Notes under the pieces: model-generated | Told to the model about the DNA's origin: nothing | The model's database searches: none | The model's input: only the letters and a program-made list of their open reading frames with translations | Translations under genes and position numbers: made by a program | Part shown: positions 7,615-19,420 of the stretch, in pieces | Layout of the letters: the number at the start of each line of letters is the position of its first letter | How positions within the stretch are numbered: the first letter of the stretch is position 1 | Origin: Pseudomonas paeninsulae | GTDB lineage: Bacteria > Pseudomonadota > Gammaproteobacteria > Pseudomonadales > Pseudomonadaceae | Length of the DNA: 64,000 bases | Assembly: GCF_035621475.1 (NCBI RefSeq) | Contig: NZ_CP141799.1 | Span: 4,762,501 to 4,826,500 of the forward strand | Direction: 5' to 3'

Positions 7615-9429
7615 ATGACTGCAACCATCCGCACTCCCAAACGTCTCCGCTGGCGCAGCCTGGTGTTGCTTGCCTTGCTCCTGACCCCGCTACTCTGGCC
7701 GCTGCAACAACTGGCCGAGCGTTATTACAGCGGCGTGCTGAACGAGCAGAACCGTCAGACCCTTGACCTGTATGTCGCCAACCTGCTCGGCACTCTGAAC
7801 CGCTATGAGGTGCTGCCGCCGATCCTCGGGCAACTGCCGGCCCTGCGCCAGCTGTTGCAGCACAGCGCCGACGGGCAATTGCGCGACCAGACCAACCATT
7901 TGCTGGCCGGCCTGCAGCAACAGACCGGGGCCGACGTGATCTACCTGATGGCTCCCGACGGCCAGACCCTGGCGGCCTCCAACTGGGATCAAGAGGACAG
8001 CTTCGTCGAGCGCAACTTCTCCTACCGCCCCTATTTTCGCGACGCCATGCAAGGCCGTCCCGGTCGCTTCTTCGGCCTCGGCACCACGTCTGGCAAGCGT
8101 GGCTACTTCTTCGCCGCGGCGGTACGCGAGGGCTCGCAGATTCTTGGCGTGCTGGTGGTCAAGGTCGACCTCGATCACACCGAAACCCTGTGGGGCAATC
8201 GCCCAGAGCAGTTGCTGGTCACCGACAACTACGGCGTGGTGATCCTCACCTCGCAGGCCGACTGGCGCTTCCATGCCACCCGCGAGCTGGACAACGCCGA
8301 ACGCGCCGCGATTACCGCCACCCAGCCTTACCGCATCCAGTCGCCGCCGCCCCTGAGGCTCGACCCAGGGGCCTGGCTACGTCAGGGCCGCGATCTCGAC
8401 GAGATCGGCTGGACCGTGAGCATTCTGGCGCCGCGCCTGCTGCTCGATCGTCCTGTGCGTAGCGCTGTCGCCATCGGTGGCGCGGCGTTGCTGGTACTTA
8501 TCCTGCTACTTGGTCTGCTGATGCAACGCCGCCGGCATTACCTCGAACGCATCGCTCTGGATGCCCGTGCCCGCCAGGAGCTTGAGCAGCGCGTGCAGGA
8601 ACGCACCCAGGATCTGGAGCTGCTCAACAGCCGCCTGAAACAGGAAGTGCTGGAGCGCGAACACGCCCAACAGGAACTGGTGCGCGCCCAGGATGAACTG
8701 GTGCAGGCCGGCAAGCTGTCGGCCCTGGGCACCATGAGCGCGAGCATCAGCCATGAGCTCAATCAGCCGCTGGCGGCGATTCGCAGCTATGCCGACAACG
8801 CCGGCGTGCTGCTCGACCACCAGCGCAGCGAAGACGCGCGCGCCAACCTCAAGCTGATCAGCCAGATGACCGAGCGCATGGCCTCGATCATTTCCCACCT
8901 GCGCGCCTTCGCCCGCCGTGACCGCCACGCCCCGGAAAGCGTGGCCCTGCAGCCAGCCCTCGACGACGCCCTGGCGCTGCTGGCCAAGCGCCGTCGGGCC
9001 ATGCAGGTCGAACTGATCCGCGATTTGCCGGAGGCCACCCTGTGGGTCCAGGCTGGCGAAACCCGCCTGCGCCAGGTGCTCGGGAACCTGCTGGCCAACG
9101 CCCTCGACGCCCTGGGCGAAAAAGCGCCACCACGGCGCATCTGGCTCAGCACCGAACGCCATGCCACTGGCATCGACCTGCACCTGCGCGATAACGGCCC
9201 GGGCTTCAGCGCCGAAGCCCTGCAACGCGCCCGCGAACCCTTCTTCACCACCAAGACCAGCGCCCAGGGCCTGGGCCTGGGCCTGGCGATTTGCGATACC
9301 CTGATACGCGCCCTCGGCGGTGAACTACTGCTGGCCAATCACCCCGACGGCGGCGCCCTGCTGACCCTGCGCCTGCGCGCCGCCGAACACGGCGTTAGAA
9401 CCCAGTCGCCCGAGGACTATTACCTATGA
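7615..9429 (+). CDS. dctB: C4-dicarboxylate sensor histidine kinase DctB
   Basis: DctB is the inner-membrane sensor that phosphorylates DctD in response to C4-dicarboxylates. Read from 7615, it is 604 residues: one N-terminal membrane segment, a long periplasmic sensor (dCache-like, with RNFSYRPYFRDAM), a second membrane segment near residue 290, a coiled coil (ERVQERTQDLELL), the H-box ISHELNQPLAAIRSYADN with phospho-accepting His380, and ATPase boxes LRQVLGNLLANALDAL, DNGPGF and GLGLGLAICDTL. An upstream ATG at 7579 is in frame but lies at the predicted transcription start. The stop overlaps the dctD ATG. Confidence 0.93.
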   Translation: MTATIRTPKRLRWRSLVLLALLLTPLLWPLQQLAERYYSGVLNEQNRQTLDLYVANLLGTLNRYEVLPPILGQLPALRQLLQHSADGQLRDQTNHLLAGLQQQTGADVIYLMAPDGQTLAASNWDQEDSFVERNFSYRPYFRDAMQGRPGRFFGLGTTSGKRGYFFAAAVREGSQILGVLVVKVDLDHTETLWGNRPEQLLVTDNYGVVILTSQADWRFHATRELDNAERAAITATQPYRIQSPPPLRLDPGAWLRQGRDLDEIGWTVSILAPRLLLDRPVRSAVAIGGAALLVLILLLGLLMQRRRHYLERIALDARARQELEQRVQERTQDLELLNSRLKQEVLEREHAQQELVRAQDELVQAGKLSALGTMSASISHELNQPLAAIRSYADNAGVLLDHQRSEDARANLKLISQMTERMASIISHLRAFARRDRHAPESVALQPALDDALALLAKRRRAMQVELIRDLPEATLWVQAGETRLRQVLGNLLANALDALGEKAPPRRIWLSTERHATGIDLHLRDNGPGFSAEALQRAREPFFTTKTSAQGLGLGLAICDTLIRALGGELLLANHPDGGALLTLRLRAAEHGVRTQSPEDYYL

Positions 9430-10823
9430 CCACCCTCGACCCACGCACTCAAGTGCTGTTGATCGACGACGACCCGCACCTGCGCCAGGCCTTGAGTCAG
9501 ACCCTCGACCTGGCTGGGCTGCAAGTCGTCAGCCTGGCCGACGCCCGCGGCGTCGCTGCGCGCATCGCGCGCGACTGGGCCGGTGTGGTGGTCAGCGATA
9601 TTCGCATGCCGGGCATCGATGGCATGCAACTGCTCGAACAGTTGCACGAGCAGGACCCGGACCTGCCGGTGCTGTTGATCACCGGCCATGGCGATGTACC
9701 GCTGGCGGTGCAGGCGATGCGCGCCGGCGCCTATGACTTTCTCGAGAAACCCTTCGCCAGCGCAGACCTGCTCGATAGCGTACGCCGCGCCCTCGCCCTG
9801 CGCCGCCTGGTGCTGGATAACCGCTGCCTGCGCCTGGCCCTGGCCGACCGCCAGCAGTTGAGCGCGCGCCTGGTCGGCCAGTCGCCGGCCATGGCGCGCC
9901 TGCGCGAGCAGATCGGTGCCCTGGCCAACATCAGCGCCGATGTATTGATCCTCGGTGAGACGGGTGCCGGCAAGGAAGTCGTCGCTCGCGCCCTGCACGA
10001 CCTGTCCAATCGCCGCGACGGCCCCTTCGTGGCGATCAACGCCGGCGCCCTGGCCGAGTCGGTGGTGGAAAGCGAACTGTTCGGCCACGAACCCGGCGCC
10101 TTTACCGGTGCGCAAAAACGCCGTATCGGCAAGTTCGAGTTCGCCAACGGCGGCACCCTGTTCCTCGATGAAATCGAGAGCATGAGCCTGGAAGTCCAGG
10201 TCAAGCTGCTGCGCCTGCTGCAGGAACGGGTGGTCGAACGCCTGGGCGGCAACCAGTTGATCCCCCTGGATATCCGCGTGATCGCCGCGACCAAGGAAGA
10301 CCTGCGCCAGGCCGCCGACCAGGGCCGTTTCCGCGCCGACCTGTATTACCGCCTGAACGTCGCGCCGTTGCGCATCCCGCCCCTGCGCGAACGTGGCGAA
10401 GATGCCCTGCTGCTGTTCCAACACTTCGCCGATGGCGCCAGCACCCGCCACGGCCTGGCCGTGCGCGAACTGCAACCGGGGCAACGCGCCATGCTCCTGC
10501 GTCACCCCTGGCCGGGCAATGTGCGCGAACTGCAGAATGCCGCCGAGCGCTTCGCCCTCGGTCTCGACCTGGGTCTGGATCTCGGCCTGGAGCTGAACCT
10601 GGACAACCCGCAGAACGGCGTGCCGCCCAGCGGTAACCTCAGCGAGCAGGTGGAGGCCTTCGAGCGCGCCATGATCGCCGCCGAGCTGAGTCGTGCCCAT
10701 GGTTCGCTGCGCAGCCTGGCCGAAGCCCTCGGTGTGCCGCGCAAGACCCTGCACGACAAATTACGCAAGCATGGCCTGAGCGTCAGCGACACTGGCGGAA
10801 GCTCGCCAGATGACTTCGACTGA
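9426..10823 (+). CDS. dctD: Sigma-54-dependent C4-dicarboxylate response regulator DctD
   Basis: The 465-residue protein has three parts. The receiver domain has an acidic pocket DDD14-16, phospho-acceptor Asp58 in SDIRMPG and Lys108 in EKPF. The AAA+ domain has GETGAGKE (Walker A), ESELFGHEPGAFTGAQ with the sigma-54-contacting GAFTGA loop, and GGTLFLDEIES (Walker B). A C-terminal Fis-type helix-turn-helix ends LGVPRKTLHDKLRKHGL. It activates RpoN promoters on phosphorylation by DctB. ATGA overlap with dctB shows translational coupling. The targets in reach are the sigma-54 promoters at 7552 and 10995. Confidence 0.96.
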   Translation: MTTLDPRTQVLLIDDDPHLRQALSQTLDLAGLQVVSLADARGVAARIARDWAGVVVSDIRMPGIDGMQLLEQLHEQDPDLPVLLITGHGDVPLAVQAMRAGAYDFLEKPFASADLLDSVRRALALRRLVLDNRCLRLALADRQQLSARLVGQSPAMARLREQIGALANISADVLILGETGAGKEVVARALHDLSNRRDGPFVAINAGALAESVVESELFGHEPGAFTGAQKRRIGKFEFANGGTLFLDEIESMSLEVQVKLLRLLQERVVERLGGNQLIPLDIRVIAATKEDLRQAADQGRFRADLYYRLNVAPLRIPPLRERGEDALLLFQHFADGASTRHGLAVRELQPGQRAMLLRHPWPGNVRELQNAAERFALGLDLGLDLGLELNLDNPQNGVPPSGNLSEQVEAFERAMIAAELSRAHGSLRSLAEALGVPRKTLHDKLRKHGLSVSDTGGSSPDDFD

Positions 10824-12152
<1,329 letters not shown>

Positions 12153-12155
12153 AAG

Positions 12156-12188
12156 GGTGGGTTTAGCCACAAAGTGGCGTAACCCACC
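12156..12188. repeat. Hairpin between dctP and dctQ
   Basis: GGTGGGTT (12156-12163) and AACCCACC (12181-12188) form an 8-bp stem with an inner CCAC/GTGG pair, starting three bases after the dctP stop. No T-run follows, so it looks like an mRNA-stabilising or attenuating element rather than a full terminator. A repeat of the same GGGTTACG-type family is at 31495-31558. Confidence 0.6.
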
Positions 12189-12285
12189 GGCAGCGGCGGC
12201 TGCTCGTCCCGCTGTCGGGCTATTGCGCCAGGTACTGCCGTAGATGCAGTCCTGGCCCCCCTTCTCTCCACTGGAGATGCTATCG

Positions 12286-12918
12286 ATGAACGCCTTGCGA
12301 CGCGCGTATGATCACTTCGAGGAAGGCTTTATCGCCTTTCTCCTGGCGCTCATGACGCTTGTGACATTCGTCTACGTGATCCTCAACAACCTCTACACCC
12401 TGTTCTACAACTGGGGCGATCGCTGGGAAGGCGCCAGCGACCAGCTCTTCGCCATCGGCGACTTCATTCTCGGGCTGGCCCAGGACATGACCTGGAGCAT
12501 CTCTCTGACCAAGGCACTGTTCGCCTGGTTGATCTTCTTCGGCCTGGCCTATGGCGTGCGCACTGCCGGGCATATCGGCGTCGACGCGCTGGTCAAACTG
12601 GCCAGCAAGCCAGTGCAACGGATTATCGGTCTGATCGCCTGCCTGTGCTGCCTGGGCTATGCGGGGCTGATCGCGGTAGCCAGCTTCGACTGGATGCACA
12701 CGTTGTTTACCGCCAACATTGGCGCCGAGGACCTCGGTCACTACGGCATCAAGCAATGGCATATCACCCTGATCGTGCCGTTCGGCTACGCCATGGTGTT
12801 TATTCGATTCCTGGAAATCTTCGTGCGTATTCTGCGCCACCAGCAGACCGGTCTCGGCCTGGCCGATGAAGCCGCCGAAGCCATGAAGTTGACCGAGCAC
12901 GAGGAACCCAAGCAATGA
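12286..12918 (+). CDS. dctQ: TRAP transporter small permease subunit DctQ
   Basis: DctQ is the small membrane subunit of the C4-dicarboxylate TRAP transporter. The 210-residue protein has four hydrophobic segments and the typical N-terminus NALRRAYDHFEEGFIAFLLA, followed by WGVRTAGH-like sequence (YGVRTAGHIGVDALVKL). I chose ATG 12286 because GGAG sits nine bases upstream; an in-frame ATG at 12244 would add 14 residues without a ribosome-binding site. The stop overlaps dctM (ATGA). Confidence 0.93.
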   Translation: MNALRRAYDHFEEGFIAFLLALMTLVTFVYVILNNLYTLFYNWGDRWEGASDQLFAIGDFILGLAQDMTWSISLTKALFAWLIFFGLAYGVRTAGHIGVDALVKLASKPVQRIIGLIACLCCLGYAGLIAVASFDWMHTLFTANIGAEDLGHYGIKQWHITLIVPFGYAMVFIRFLEIFVRILRHQQTGLGLADEAAEAMKLTEHEEPKQ

Positions 12919-14198
12919 CCATTCTGTTCCTCTTCATTCTGCTGTTCGTGCTGATGTTCATTGGCGTGCCGGTTGCCGCGTCCCTCGGCCTGGCTGGCTC
13001 GGTGACCATCATGCTGTTCAGCCCTGATTCGGTGCGTTCGCTGGCGATCAAGTTGTTCGAGACCAGCGAGCACTACACCCTGCTGGCGATTCCGTTCTTC
13101 CTGCTGTCCGGCGCCTTCATGACCACTGGCGGCGTGGCCCAGCGCCTGATCGATTTCGCCAACGCCTGCGTCGGCCATATCCGTGGCGGCCTGGCCATCT
13201 CCGCGGTGATGGCCTGCATGCTGTTTGCCGCCTTGTCCGGCTCCTCGCCAGCCACCGTGGCCGCCGTCGGCTCGATTGCCATCGCCGGCATGGTCCGCTC
13301 CGGTTACCCGCAGGCATTCGGCGCCGGCATCGTCTGCAACGCCGGCACCCTGGGCATCCTGATTCCGCCGTCGATCGTCATGGTGGTGTATGCCGCCGCG
13401 ACCGAGCAATCGGTCGGCAAGCTGTTCATGGCCGGTGTGATCCCGGGCCTGATGCTGGGTGTGGCATTGATGGTGGCAATCTACATTGTCGCGCGCAAGA
13501 TGGACCTGCCCTCTCTGCCGCGCGCCAGCCTGCGCCAACTGCTGACCACCGCACGCAAGGCGATCTGGGGCCTGCTGCTGATGGTGATCATCCTCGGCGG
13601 TATCTATTCCGGCATGTTCACCCCGACCGAAGCGGCTGCGGTGGCGGCGGTCTACGCCGGTTTCGTCGCCCTATTCGTGTACAAGGACATGACGGTGAGC
13701 GAGTGCCCCAAGGTGCTCCTGGAGTCCGGCAAGCTGACCATCATGCTGATGTTCATCATCGCCAACGCCATGCTCTTCGCCCACGTACTGACCACCGAGC
13801 AGATCCCCCAGACCATCACCGCGATTGTGATCGAGATGGGCCTGCAGCCTTGGCAATTCCTGCTGGTGGTGAACATCGTGTTGCTGGTGGCCGGTGCCTT
13901 CATGGAACCCTCGGCGATCATCCTGATCCTCGCGCCAATCCTGTTCCCTATCGCCGTGCAGCTGGGCATCGACCCGATCCACCTGGGCATCATCATGGTG
14001 GTGAACATGGAGATCGGCCTGATCACCCCGCCGGTGGGCCTCAACCTGTTCGTCACCTCGGCGGTGACCGGCATGCCGCTGACCGCGGTGATCAAGGCCG
14101 CCTGGCCGTGGTTGATGCTGCTGCTGGGCTTCCTGATGATCATCACCTATGTGCCGGCCGTGTCCATGGCCCTGCCAAACTGGCTGGGAATGAACTGA
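12915..14198 (+). CDS. dctM: TRAP transporter large permease subunit DctM
   Basis: DctM carries the sodium-driven transport path of the TRAP C4-dicarboxylate importer. The 427-residue protein is hydrophobic throughout (about 12 segments), with the family signatures FFLLSGAFMTTGGVAQRL, FAALSGSSPATVAAVGSI, GTLGILIPPSIVM, FTPTEAAAVAAVYA and GLITPPVGLNLF. Start codon and dctQ stop overlap, so Q and M are made together. A strong terminator follows at 14232. Confidence 0.96.
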   Translation: MTILFLFILLFVLMFIGVPVAASLGLAGSVTIMLFSPDSVRSLAIKLFETSEHYTLLAIPFFLLSGAFMTTGGVAQRLIDFANACVGHIRGGLAISAVMACMLFAALSGSSPATVAAVGSIAIAGMVRSGYPQAFGAGIVCNAGTLGILIPPSIVMVVYAAATEQSVGKLFMAGVIPGLMLGVALMVAIYIVARKMDLPSLPRASLRQLLTTARKAIWGLLLMVIILGGIYSGMFTPTEAAAVAAVYAGFVALFVYKDMTVSECPKVLLESGKLTIMLMFIIANAMLFAHVLTTEQIPQTITAIVIEMGLQPWQFLLVVNIVLLVAGAFMEPSAIILILAPILFPIAVQLGIDPIHLGIIMVVNMEIGLITPPVGLNLFVTSAVTGMPLTAVIKAAWPWLMLLLGFLMIITYVPAVSMALPNWLGMN

Positions 14199-14231
14199 CC
14201 GCGCTCTATTGAAGTACTCCGTGTACCTTCT

Positions 14232-14258
14232 GCCCGGCCTCAGTGCCGGGCTTTTTTT
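14232..14258 (+). terminator. Rho-independent terminator of dctPQM
   Basis: GCCCGGC and GCCGGGC pair around a six-base loop and are followed by seven T. It lies 33 bases after the dctM stop codon. Confidence 0.9.
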
Positions 14259-14300
14259 GGGCGCGATTCCGGTCACAGGCTGCGCGCGGGTAGTCTTTTC

Positions 14301-14325
14301 GTAGCAGCGGATTTATCCGCGAAAA
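14301..14325. repeat. Short palindromic repeat (GCGGATTTATCCGC type)
   Basis: GCGGATTTATCCGC preceded by GTAG and followed by GAAAA. The same unit is present in reverse orientation at 57814-57838, so this is a dispersed repeat of the genome, probably REP-related. It lies between the dctM terminator and the arc promoter. Confidence 0.6.
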
Positions 14326-14443
14326 TCGTCTAACCACAGACAATATTTGCTGTTGAAGCCGCCACAGACGGCGATCGGATTCAACACCGCTCCGGGACAG
14401 CGTCCAGACAACTCCGGCCAGCACCTGACAATCATTCCTATCC

Positions 14444-14457
14444 TTGACCCAAGTCAG
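14444..14457 (+). promoter_or_regulatory. Candidate ANR box of the arc operon
   Basis: TTGAC-CCAA-GTCAG fits the FNR/ANR pattern TTGAT-N4-ATCAA with deviations in the same half-site positions as the known P. aeruginosa arcD site (TTGAC...ATCAG, from memory). It lies 60 bases before the arcD ribosome-binding site. Oxygen-controlled arginine fermentation under ANR is well established in the genus. Confidence 0.65.
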
Positions 14458-14516
14458 CACCGCCTGAGACCCGACATGGGTAAATGGCGATTGCCATACC
14501 CTCAAGGAGAGTCACC

Positions 14517-15944
14517 ATGCCCCAGGCTTCCACAAAACTCCGTCTGGCCGCACTGATAGCACTGGTGGTCGGTTCGATGATCGGCGGGGGAATCTTTTCG
14601 CTGCCGCAAAACATGGCGACCAGCGCCAGCGCTGGGGCCATCCTGATCGGCTGGGCCATCACCGCCGTGGGCATGCTGACCCTGGCCTTCGTGTTCCAGA
14701 GCCTGGCCGTGCGCAAACCGGAGTTGGATGCCGGGGTCTACGCCTACGCCAAGGCCGGCTTTGGCGACTACATGGGCTTCTCCTCGGCCTGGGGCTACTG
14801 GATCAGCGCCTGGATCGGCAACGTCAGCTACTTCGTCCTGCTGTTCAGCACCCTCGGCTACTTCTTCCCGGTCTTTGGTGAAGGCAATACCTTGCCCGCC
14901 ATCATCGGCGCCTCGCTGCTGCTCTGGGCCGTGCATTTTCTGGTGCTGCGCGGCATCCACGAGGCGGCGTTCATCAACCTGGTGACCACTGTTGCCAAGA
15001 TCGTGCCGTTGCTGCTGTTTGTCGTCATCACCGCCATTGCCTTCAAGCTCGAGGTGTTCACCGCCGATTTCTGGGGACGCGGCAACCTGGAGCTGGGCAG
15101 CGTGATGGACCAGGTGCGCAACATGATGCTGGTCACCGTCTGGGTGTTTATCGGCATCGAAGGGGCCAGCGTTTATTCGGCCCGCGCCGAGAACCGCGCG
15201 GATATCGGCAAGGCCACGGTGATCGGTTTCGTCGGTGTCTTGCTGCTGTTGGTGATGGTCAACGTGTTGTCCATGGGCATCCTCAGCCAGGCCGAACTGG
15301 CCGGATTGAAGAACCCCTCCATGGCTGGCGTGCTGCAACAGGTGGTCGGCCCCTGGGGCGCGGCGCTGATTGGCATCGGCCTGATCGTCTCGCTGCTCGG
15401 CGCCCTGCTGTCCTGGACCCTGCTGTGTGCGGAGATCCTGTTCGTCGGCGCAGGCGATCACACCATGCCCAACTTCCTGAAAAAGGAAAACGCCCAGCAC
15501 GCGCCGGTCAACGCGCTGTGGCTGTCCAACGGCCTGATTCAGCTGTTTCTGATCATCACCCTGTTCAACGACGCCACCTACCTCAAGCTGCTGTACTTGG
15601 CCACGTCGATGATCCTGCTGCCGTATTTCTGGTCCGCCGCCTATGCGGTGCTGCTGGCGGTACGCGGTGAGACCTACGCGGGCCAGCCCGGTACGCGCCG
15701 CAAGGATCTGCTGATCGGCCTGATCGCGGTGATCTACGCGGTGTGGCTGGTGTATGCCGGCGGTGTGCAGTACGTCCTGCTGTCGGCGCTGCTCTATGCG
15801 CCGGGCGCGCTGTTCTTCGCCAAAGCCAAGCGTGAACAGGGCCAAGCTGTTTTCACCCGCGTGGAGCAGCTGATCTTCCTGGCCGTATTGATCGGTGCAG
15901 GCATTGCCGCCTATGGCCTCTATGCCGGCTTCCTCAGCCTCTAA
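14517..15944 (+). CDS. arcD: Arginine/ornithine antiporter ArcD
   Basis: ArcD brings arginine into the cell in exchange for ornithine, feeding the arginine deiminase pathway. The 475-residue protein has about 12-13 membrane segments and the APC-family start [20 protein letters not shown], then [20 protein letters not shown] and [20 protein letters not shown], characteristic of basic amino-acid antiporters. AAGGAG at 14503-14508 selects the ATG at 14517; the frame is open further upstream to 14484. arcA follows after 16 bases. Confidence 0.96.
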   Translation: MPQASTKLRLAALIALVVGSMIGGGIFSLPQNMATSASAGAILIGWAITAVGMLTLAFVFQSLAVRKPELDAGVYAYAKAGFGDYMGFSSAWGYWISAWIGNVSYFVLLFSTLGYFFPVFGEGNTLPAIIGASLLLWAVHFLVLRGIHEAAFINLVTTVAKIVPLLLFVVITAIAFKLEVFTADFWGRGNLELGSVMDQVRNMMLVTVWVFIGIEGASVYSARAENRADIGKATVIGFVGVLLLLVMVNVLSMGILSQAELAGLKNPSMAGVLQQVVGPWGAALIGIGLIVSLLGALLSWTLLCAEILFVGAGDHTMPNFLKKENAQHAPVNALWLSNGLIQLFLIITLFNDATYLKLLYLATSMILLPYFWSAAYAVLLAVRGETYAGQPGTRRKDLLIGLIAVIYAVWLVYAGGVQYVLLSALLYAPGALFFAKAKREQGQAVFTRVEQLIFLAVLIGAGIAAYGLYAGFLSL

Positions 15945-15960
15945 CAGAAGGATTTATGAC

Positions 15961-17211
15961 ATGAGTAATGGAAAACTTGGAGTGCATTCCGAAGCCGGCA
16001 AATTGCGCAAGGTGCTGGTCTGCTCCCCCGGCCTGGCCCATCAACGCCTGACCCCGAGCAACTGCGACGAGCTGCTGTTCGACGACGTGATCTGGGTCAA
16101 TCAGGCCAAGCGCGACCACTTCGACTTCGTCACCAAGATGCGTGAACGCAATATCGAAGTGATCGAGATGCACAACCTGCTCACCGAGGTGGTGCAAAAC
16201 CCCGACGCCCTGAAGTGGATTCTCGACCGCAAGACCTCGGTTAACCAGGTGGGCCTCGGCCTGCACGACGAACTGCGCAGCTGGCTGGAAGGCCAGGCGC
16301 CGCGCAAGCTGGCCGAGTACCTGATCGGTGGCGTTGCCGGCGTCGACCTGCTCACCGGCGGTGGCAGCGAACTGGCCAAGATGTTCAGCGAGTTTCTCGG
16401 CGCCTCCAGCTTTATCCTGCCGCCGCTACCGAACACCCAGTTCACCCGGGACAACAGTTGCTGGATATACGGCGGCGTGGTGTTGAGCCCGATGTACTGG
16501 TCAGCGCGGCGCCAGGAAACCCTGCTGATGACGGCGATTTACAAGTTTCACCCGGACTTTCTCAATGCCGATTTCCAGTTCTGGTATGGCGACCCGGATC
16601 TCGACCACGGTGCTGCCACCCTCGAGGGCGGCGACGTGATGCCGATCGGCAACGGCGTAGTCTTGCTCGGCATGGGCGAGCGCACCTCGCACCAGGCCAT
16701 CGGTCAGTTGGCGCAATCGCTGTTCAAGGCCGGCGCGGTGCAACGGGTGATAGTCGCCGGCCTGCCAAAGTCGCGGGCGGCCATGCACCTGGATACCGTG
16801 TTCAGCTTCTGCGACCGTGACCTGGTGACCATCTTCCCATCGGTGGTCGAACAGATCGTCGCCTTCAGCATTCGCCCGGATGAAAGCCGCCCCGGCGGTA
16901 TGGATATCCGCCGTGAAGCAAAACCGTTCCTCGAGGTGGTGGCCGAATCGCTCAACCTGAAGAAGCTCCGCGTGGTGCAAACCGGCGGCGACAGCTACGA
17001 GGCCGAACGCGAGCAATGGGACGACGGCAACAATGTAGTCGCCATCGAGCCCGGCGTGGTGATCGGCTACGACCGCAACACCTACACCAACACCTTGCTG
17101 CGCAAGGCCGGGGTGGAAGTCATCACCATCGACGCCAGCGAACTGGGTCGCGGCCGCGGCGGCGGCCATTGCATGACCTGCCCGATTATTCGCGACCCGA
17201 TCGATTACTGA
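15961..17211 (+). CDS. arcA: Arginine deiminase ArcA
   Basis: ArcA hydrolyses arginine to citrulline and ammonia. The 416-residue protein starts [19 protein letters not shown] after a short head, and holds [49 protein letters not shown] and the C-terminal [17 protein letters not shown] with the nucleophile Cys404. All catalytic pieces known for Pseudomonas ADI (Asp, Glu, His, Cys) are visible. AGAAGGA precedes the start. Second gene of arcDABC. Confidence 0.97.
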   Translation: MSNGKLGVHSEAGKLRKVLVCSPGLAHQRLTPSNCDELLFDDVIWVNQAKRDHFDFVTKMRERNIEVIEMHNLLTEVVQNPDALKWILDRKTSVNQVGLGLHDELRSWLEGQAPRKLAEYLIGGVAGVDLLTGGGSELAKMFSEFLGASSFILPPLPNTQFTRDNSCWIYGGVVLSPMYWSARRQETLLMTAIYKFHPDFLNADFQFWYGDPDLDHGAATLEGGDVMPIGNGVVLLGMGERTSHQAIGQLAQSLFKAGAVQRVIVAGLPKSRAAMHLDTVFSFCDRDLVTIFPSVVEQIVAFSIRPDESRPGGMDIRREAKPFLEVVAESLNLKKLRVVQTGGDSYEAEREQWDDGNNVVAIEPGVVIGYDRNTYTNTLLRKAGVEVITIDASELGRGRGGGHCMTCPIIRDPIDY

Positions 17212-17305
17212 GTAACCCGCAGCGGCCCTTACCCGAGCCGCGACAATCCCGACGCTGATCCAGCGCCGGGGTTAAAACCGTTAATTTCTCAAGAGGAAAT
17301 TCGTC

Positions 17306-18316
17306 ATGGCGTTCAACCTGCACAACCGTAGCCTGCTGAGCTTGATGCATCACAGCGCCCGCGAACTGCAGTATCTGTTGGATCTGTCCCGCGACCTGAA
17401 GCGCGCCACCTACACCGGCACCGAGCAGCAGCACCTCAAGGGCAAGAACATCGCGTTGATCTTCGAGAAGAGCTCGACCCGTACCCGCTGCGCCTTCGAG
17501 GTCGCGGCCCATGACCAGGGCGCCCATGTCACCTATATAGAGCCGAGCTCCTCGCAGATCGGCCACAAGGAGAGCATGAAGGACACCGCCCGCGTGCTGG
17601 GACGCATGTTCGACGCCATCGAATACCGCGGTTTCGGCCAGGAGATAGTCGATGAGCTGGCCAAGTACGCCGGCGTGCCGGTGTTCAATGGCCTGACGGC
17701 GGAATTCCACCCGACCCAGATGATTGCCGACGTGCTGACCATGCGCGAGCACAGCGACAAACCGCTGCATGAGATCAGCTACGCCTACCTCGGCGATGCC
17801 CGCTACAACATGGGCAACTCGCTGCTGATGATCGGCGCCAAGTTGGGCATGGACGTACGCATCGGTGCGCCCAAGGATCTCTGGCCGACGCCCGAGTTTA
17901 TCGCCCAATGTCAGGCCTTCGCCGCCGAGAGTGGCGCGCGCCTGAACCTCACCGAAGACCCCGAGGAAGCAGTCCAGGGCGTCGATTTCATCCACACCGA
18001 TGTCTGGGTCTCCATGGGCGAACCCGCCGCGGTATGGGACCAGCGCATCGCCCAATTGCTGCCCTACCAGGTGAATGCGCAGATGATGAAAGCCTCGGGC
18101 AATCCCCGGGTGAAATTCATGCATTGCCTGCCGGCCTTTCATAACAGCGAGACCGAAGTGGGTAAGGAGTTGGCCGAACGTTACCCGCACCTGGCAAACG
18201 GCGTGGAGGTCACCGAAGAGGTGTTCGAGTCGCCGGCCAACATCGCCTTCGAGCAGGCGGAAAATCGCATGCACACGATCAAGGCGATTCTGGTATCGGC
18301 GTTGGCTGATATCTGA
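17306..18316 (+). CDS. arcB: Catabolic ornithine carbamoyltransferase ArcB
   Basis: ArcB phosphorolyses citrulline to ornithine and carbamoyl phosphate. The 336-residue protein has the carbamoyl-phosphate loop SSTRTR (residues 56-61), HPTQMIAD, the ornithine-side DVWVSMGE and HCLPAFH with the catalytic cysteine. Length and N-terminus ([17 protein letters not shown]) match the catabolic enzyme of P. aeruginosa, not the shorter anabolic ArgF. AAGAGGAAAT precedes the ATG. It is 94 bases from arcA. Confidence 0.97.
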   Translation: MAFNLHNRSLLSLMHHSARELQYLLDLSRDLKRATYTGTEQQHLKGKNIALIFEKSSTRTRCAFEVAAHDQGAHVTYIEPSSSQIGHKESMKDTARVLGRMFDAIEYRGFGQEIVDELAKYAGVPVFNGLTAEFHPTQMIADVLTMREHSDKPLHEISYAYLGDARYNMGNSLLMIGAKLGMDVRIGAPKDLWPTPEFIAQCQAFAAESGARLNLTEDPEEAVQGVDFIHTDVWVSMGEPAAVWDQRIAQLLPYQVNAQMMKASGNPRVKFMHCLPAFHNSETEVGKELAERYPHLANGVEVTEEVFESPANIAFEQAENRMHTIKAILVSALADI

Positions 18317-18457
18317 CGGATCACCCCGCCCCTGGGGCTGCCGATAGACCGCGAAGGAGTCCCGTGCGCGGGTGTAATTGCCACAGCGCACGGGGCAAGT
18401 CGCTGGCCAGCCAGCGGCTACAGGCAAGAGCCATCACCTTTGAGAGGGACATGCACT

Positions 18458-19387
18458 ATGCGTATCGTCGTGGCACTGGGCGGTAACGCCCTCCTTCGCC
18501 GTGGTCAACCCATGACCGCGGACAATCAACGGATCAATATCCGTATCGCCGCCGAACAGATCGCCAAAATAGCCCCCGGCAACGAGCTGGTAGTGGCGCA
18601 CGGCAATGGCCCCCAAGTAGGCCTGCTGTCCTTGCAGGCCGCCGCTTACACCGAGCTCAGCCCTTACCCGCTGGATGTGCTGGGCGCCGAAACCGAAGGC
18701 ATGATCGGCTACATGATTGAGCAGGAGCTGGGCAACCTGCTGCCCGTCGAGGTGCCCTTCGCCACCCTGCTGACCCAGGTGGAAGTCGACCCGGCCGACC
18801 CGGCCTTTCAACACCCGAGCAAACCGATTGGCCCGGTCTACAGCAAGGTCGAGGCCGAGCGCCTGGCCGCCGAAAAAGGCTGGAGTATCGCCGCCGATGG
18901 CGAGCAGTTTCGCCGCGTGGTCGCCAGCCCGCGGCCGATACGGATCTTCGAAATCCGCCCGATCAAGTGGCTGCTGGAGAAAGGCAGCATCGTCATCTGC
19001 GCCGGCGGTGGCGGTATCCCGACGCTGTACGGCGCAGACGGCAAACTCAAGGGCGTGGAAGCGGTGATCGACAAGGACCTCTGCTCGGCGCTGCTGGCCG
19101 AACAGCTGCAGAGCGACCTACTGGTGATCGCCACCGATGTCAGCGCGGTATATGTCGACTGGGGCCAGGCGACGCAAAAAACCATCAGCGCCGCCCACCC
19201 GGACGCCCTGGAGCAACTCGACTTTGCCGCCGGTTCCATGGGGCCGAAAGTCCAGGCCGCCTGCGAGTTCGCCCGTAATACCGGCAAAGTCGCGGTGATC
19301 GGAGCATTGGCGGATATCCAAGCCATCGTCCAAGGTAAGGCCGGCACCCGGATCAGCACGGCGCAACCGGGCATTCACTATCGCTGA
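18458..19387 (+). CDS. arcC: Carbamate kinase ArcC
   Basis: ArcC transfers the phosphate of carbamoyl phosphate to ADP, yielding the ATP of arginine fermentation. The 309-residue protein starts [19 protein letters not shown] and has [22 protein letters not shown] and [16 protein letters not shown], the amino-acid-kinase signatures of carbamate kinases. The start is at 18458; GAGAGGGAC lies just upstream. Last enzyme of arcDABC, with the DUF5064 gene 33 bases behind. Confidence 0.97.
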   Translation: MRIVVALGGNALLRRGQPMTADNQRINIRIAAEQIAKIAPGNELVVAHGNGPQVGLLSLQAAAYTELSPYPLDVLGAETEGMIGYMIEQELGNLLPVEVPFATLLTQVEVDPADPAFQHPSKPIGPVYSKVEAERLAAEKGWSIAADGEQFRRVVASPRPIRIFEIRPIKWLLEKGSIVICAGGGGIPTLYGADGKLKGVEAVIDKDLCSALLAEQLQSDLLVIATDVSAVYVDWGQATQKTISAAHPDALEQLDFAAGSMGPKVQAACEFARNTGKVAVIGALADIQAIVQGKAGTRISTAQPGIHYR

Positions 19388-19420
19388 CATCCCCATATTC
19401 ATACTTACAGGAGCCTCGCC

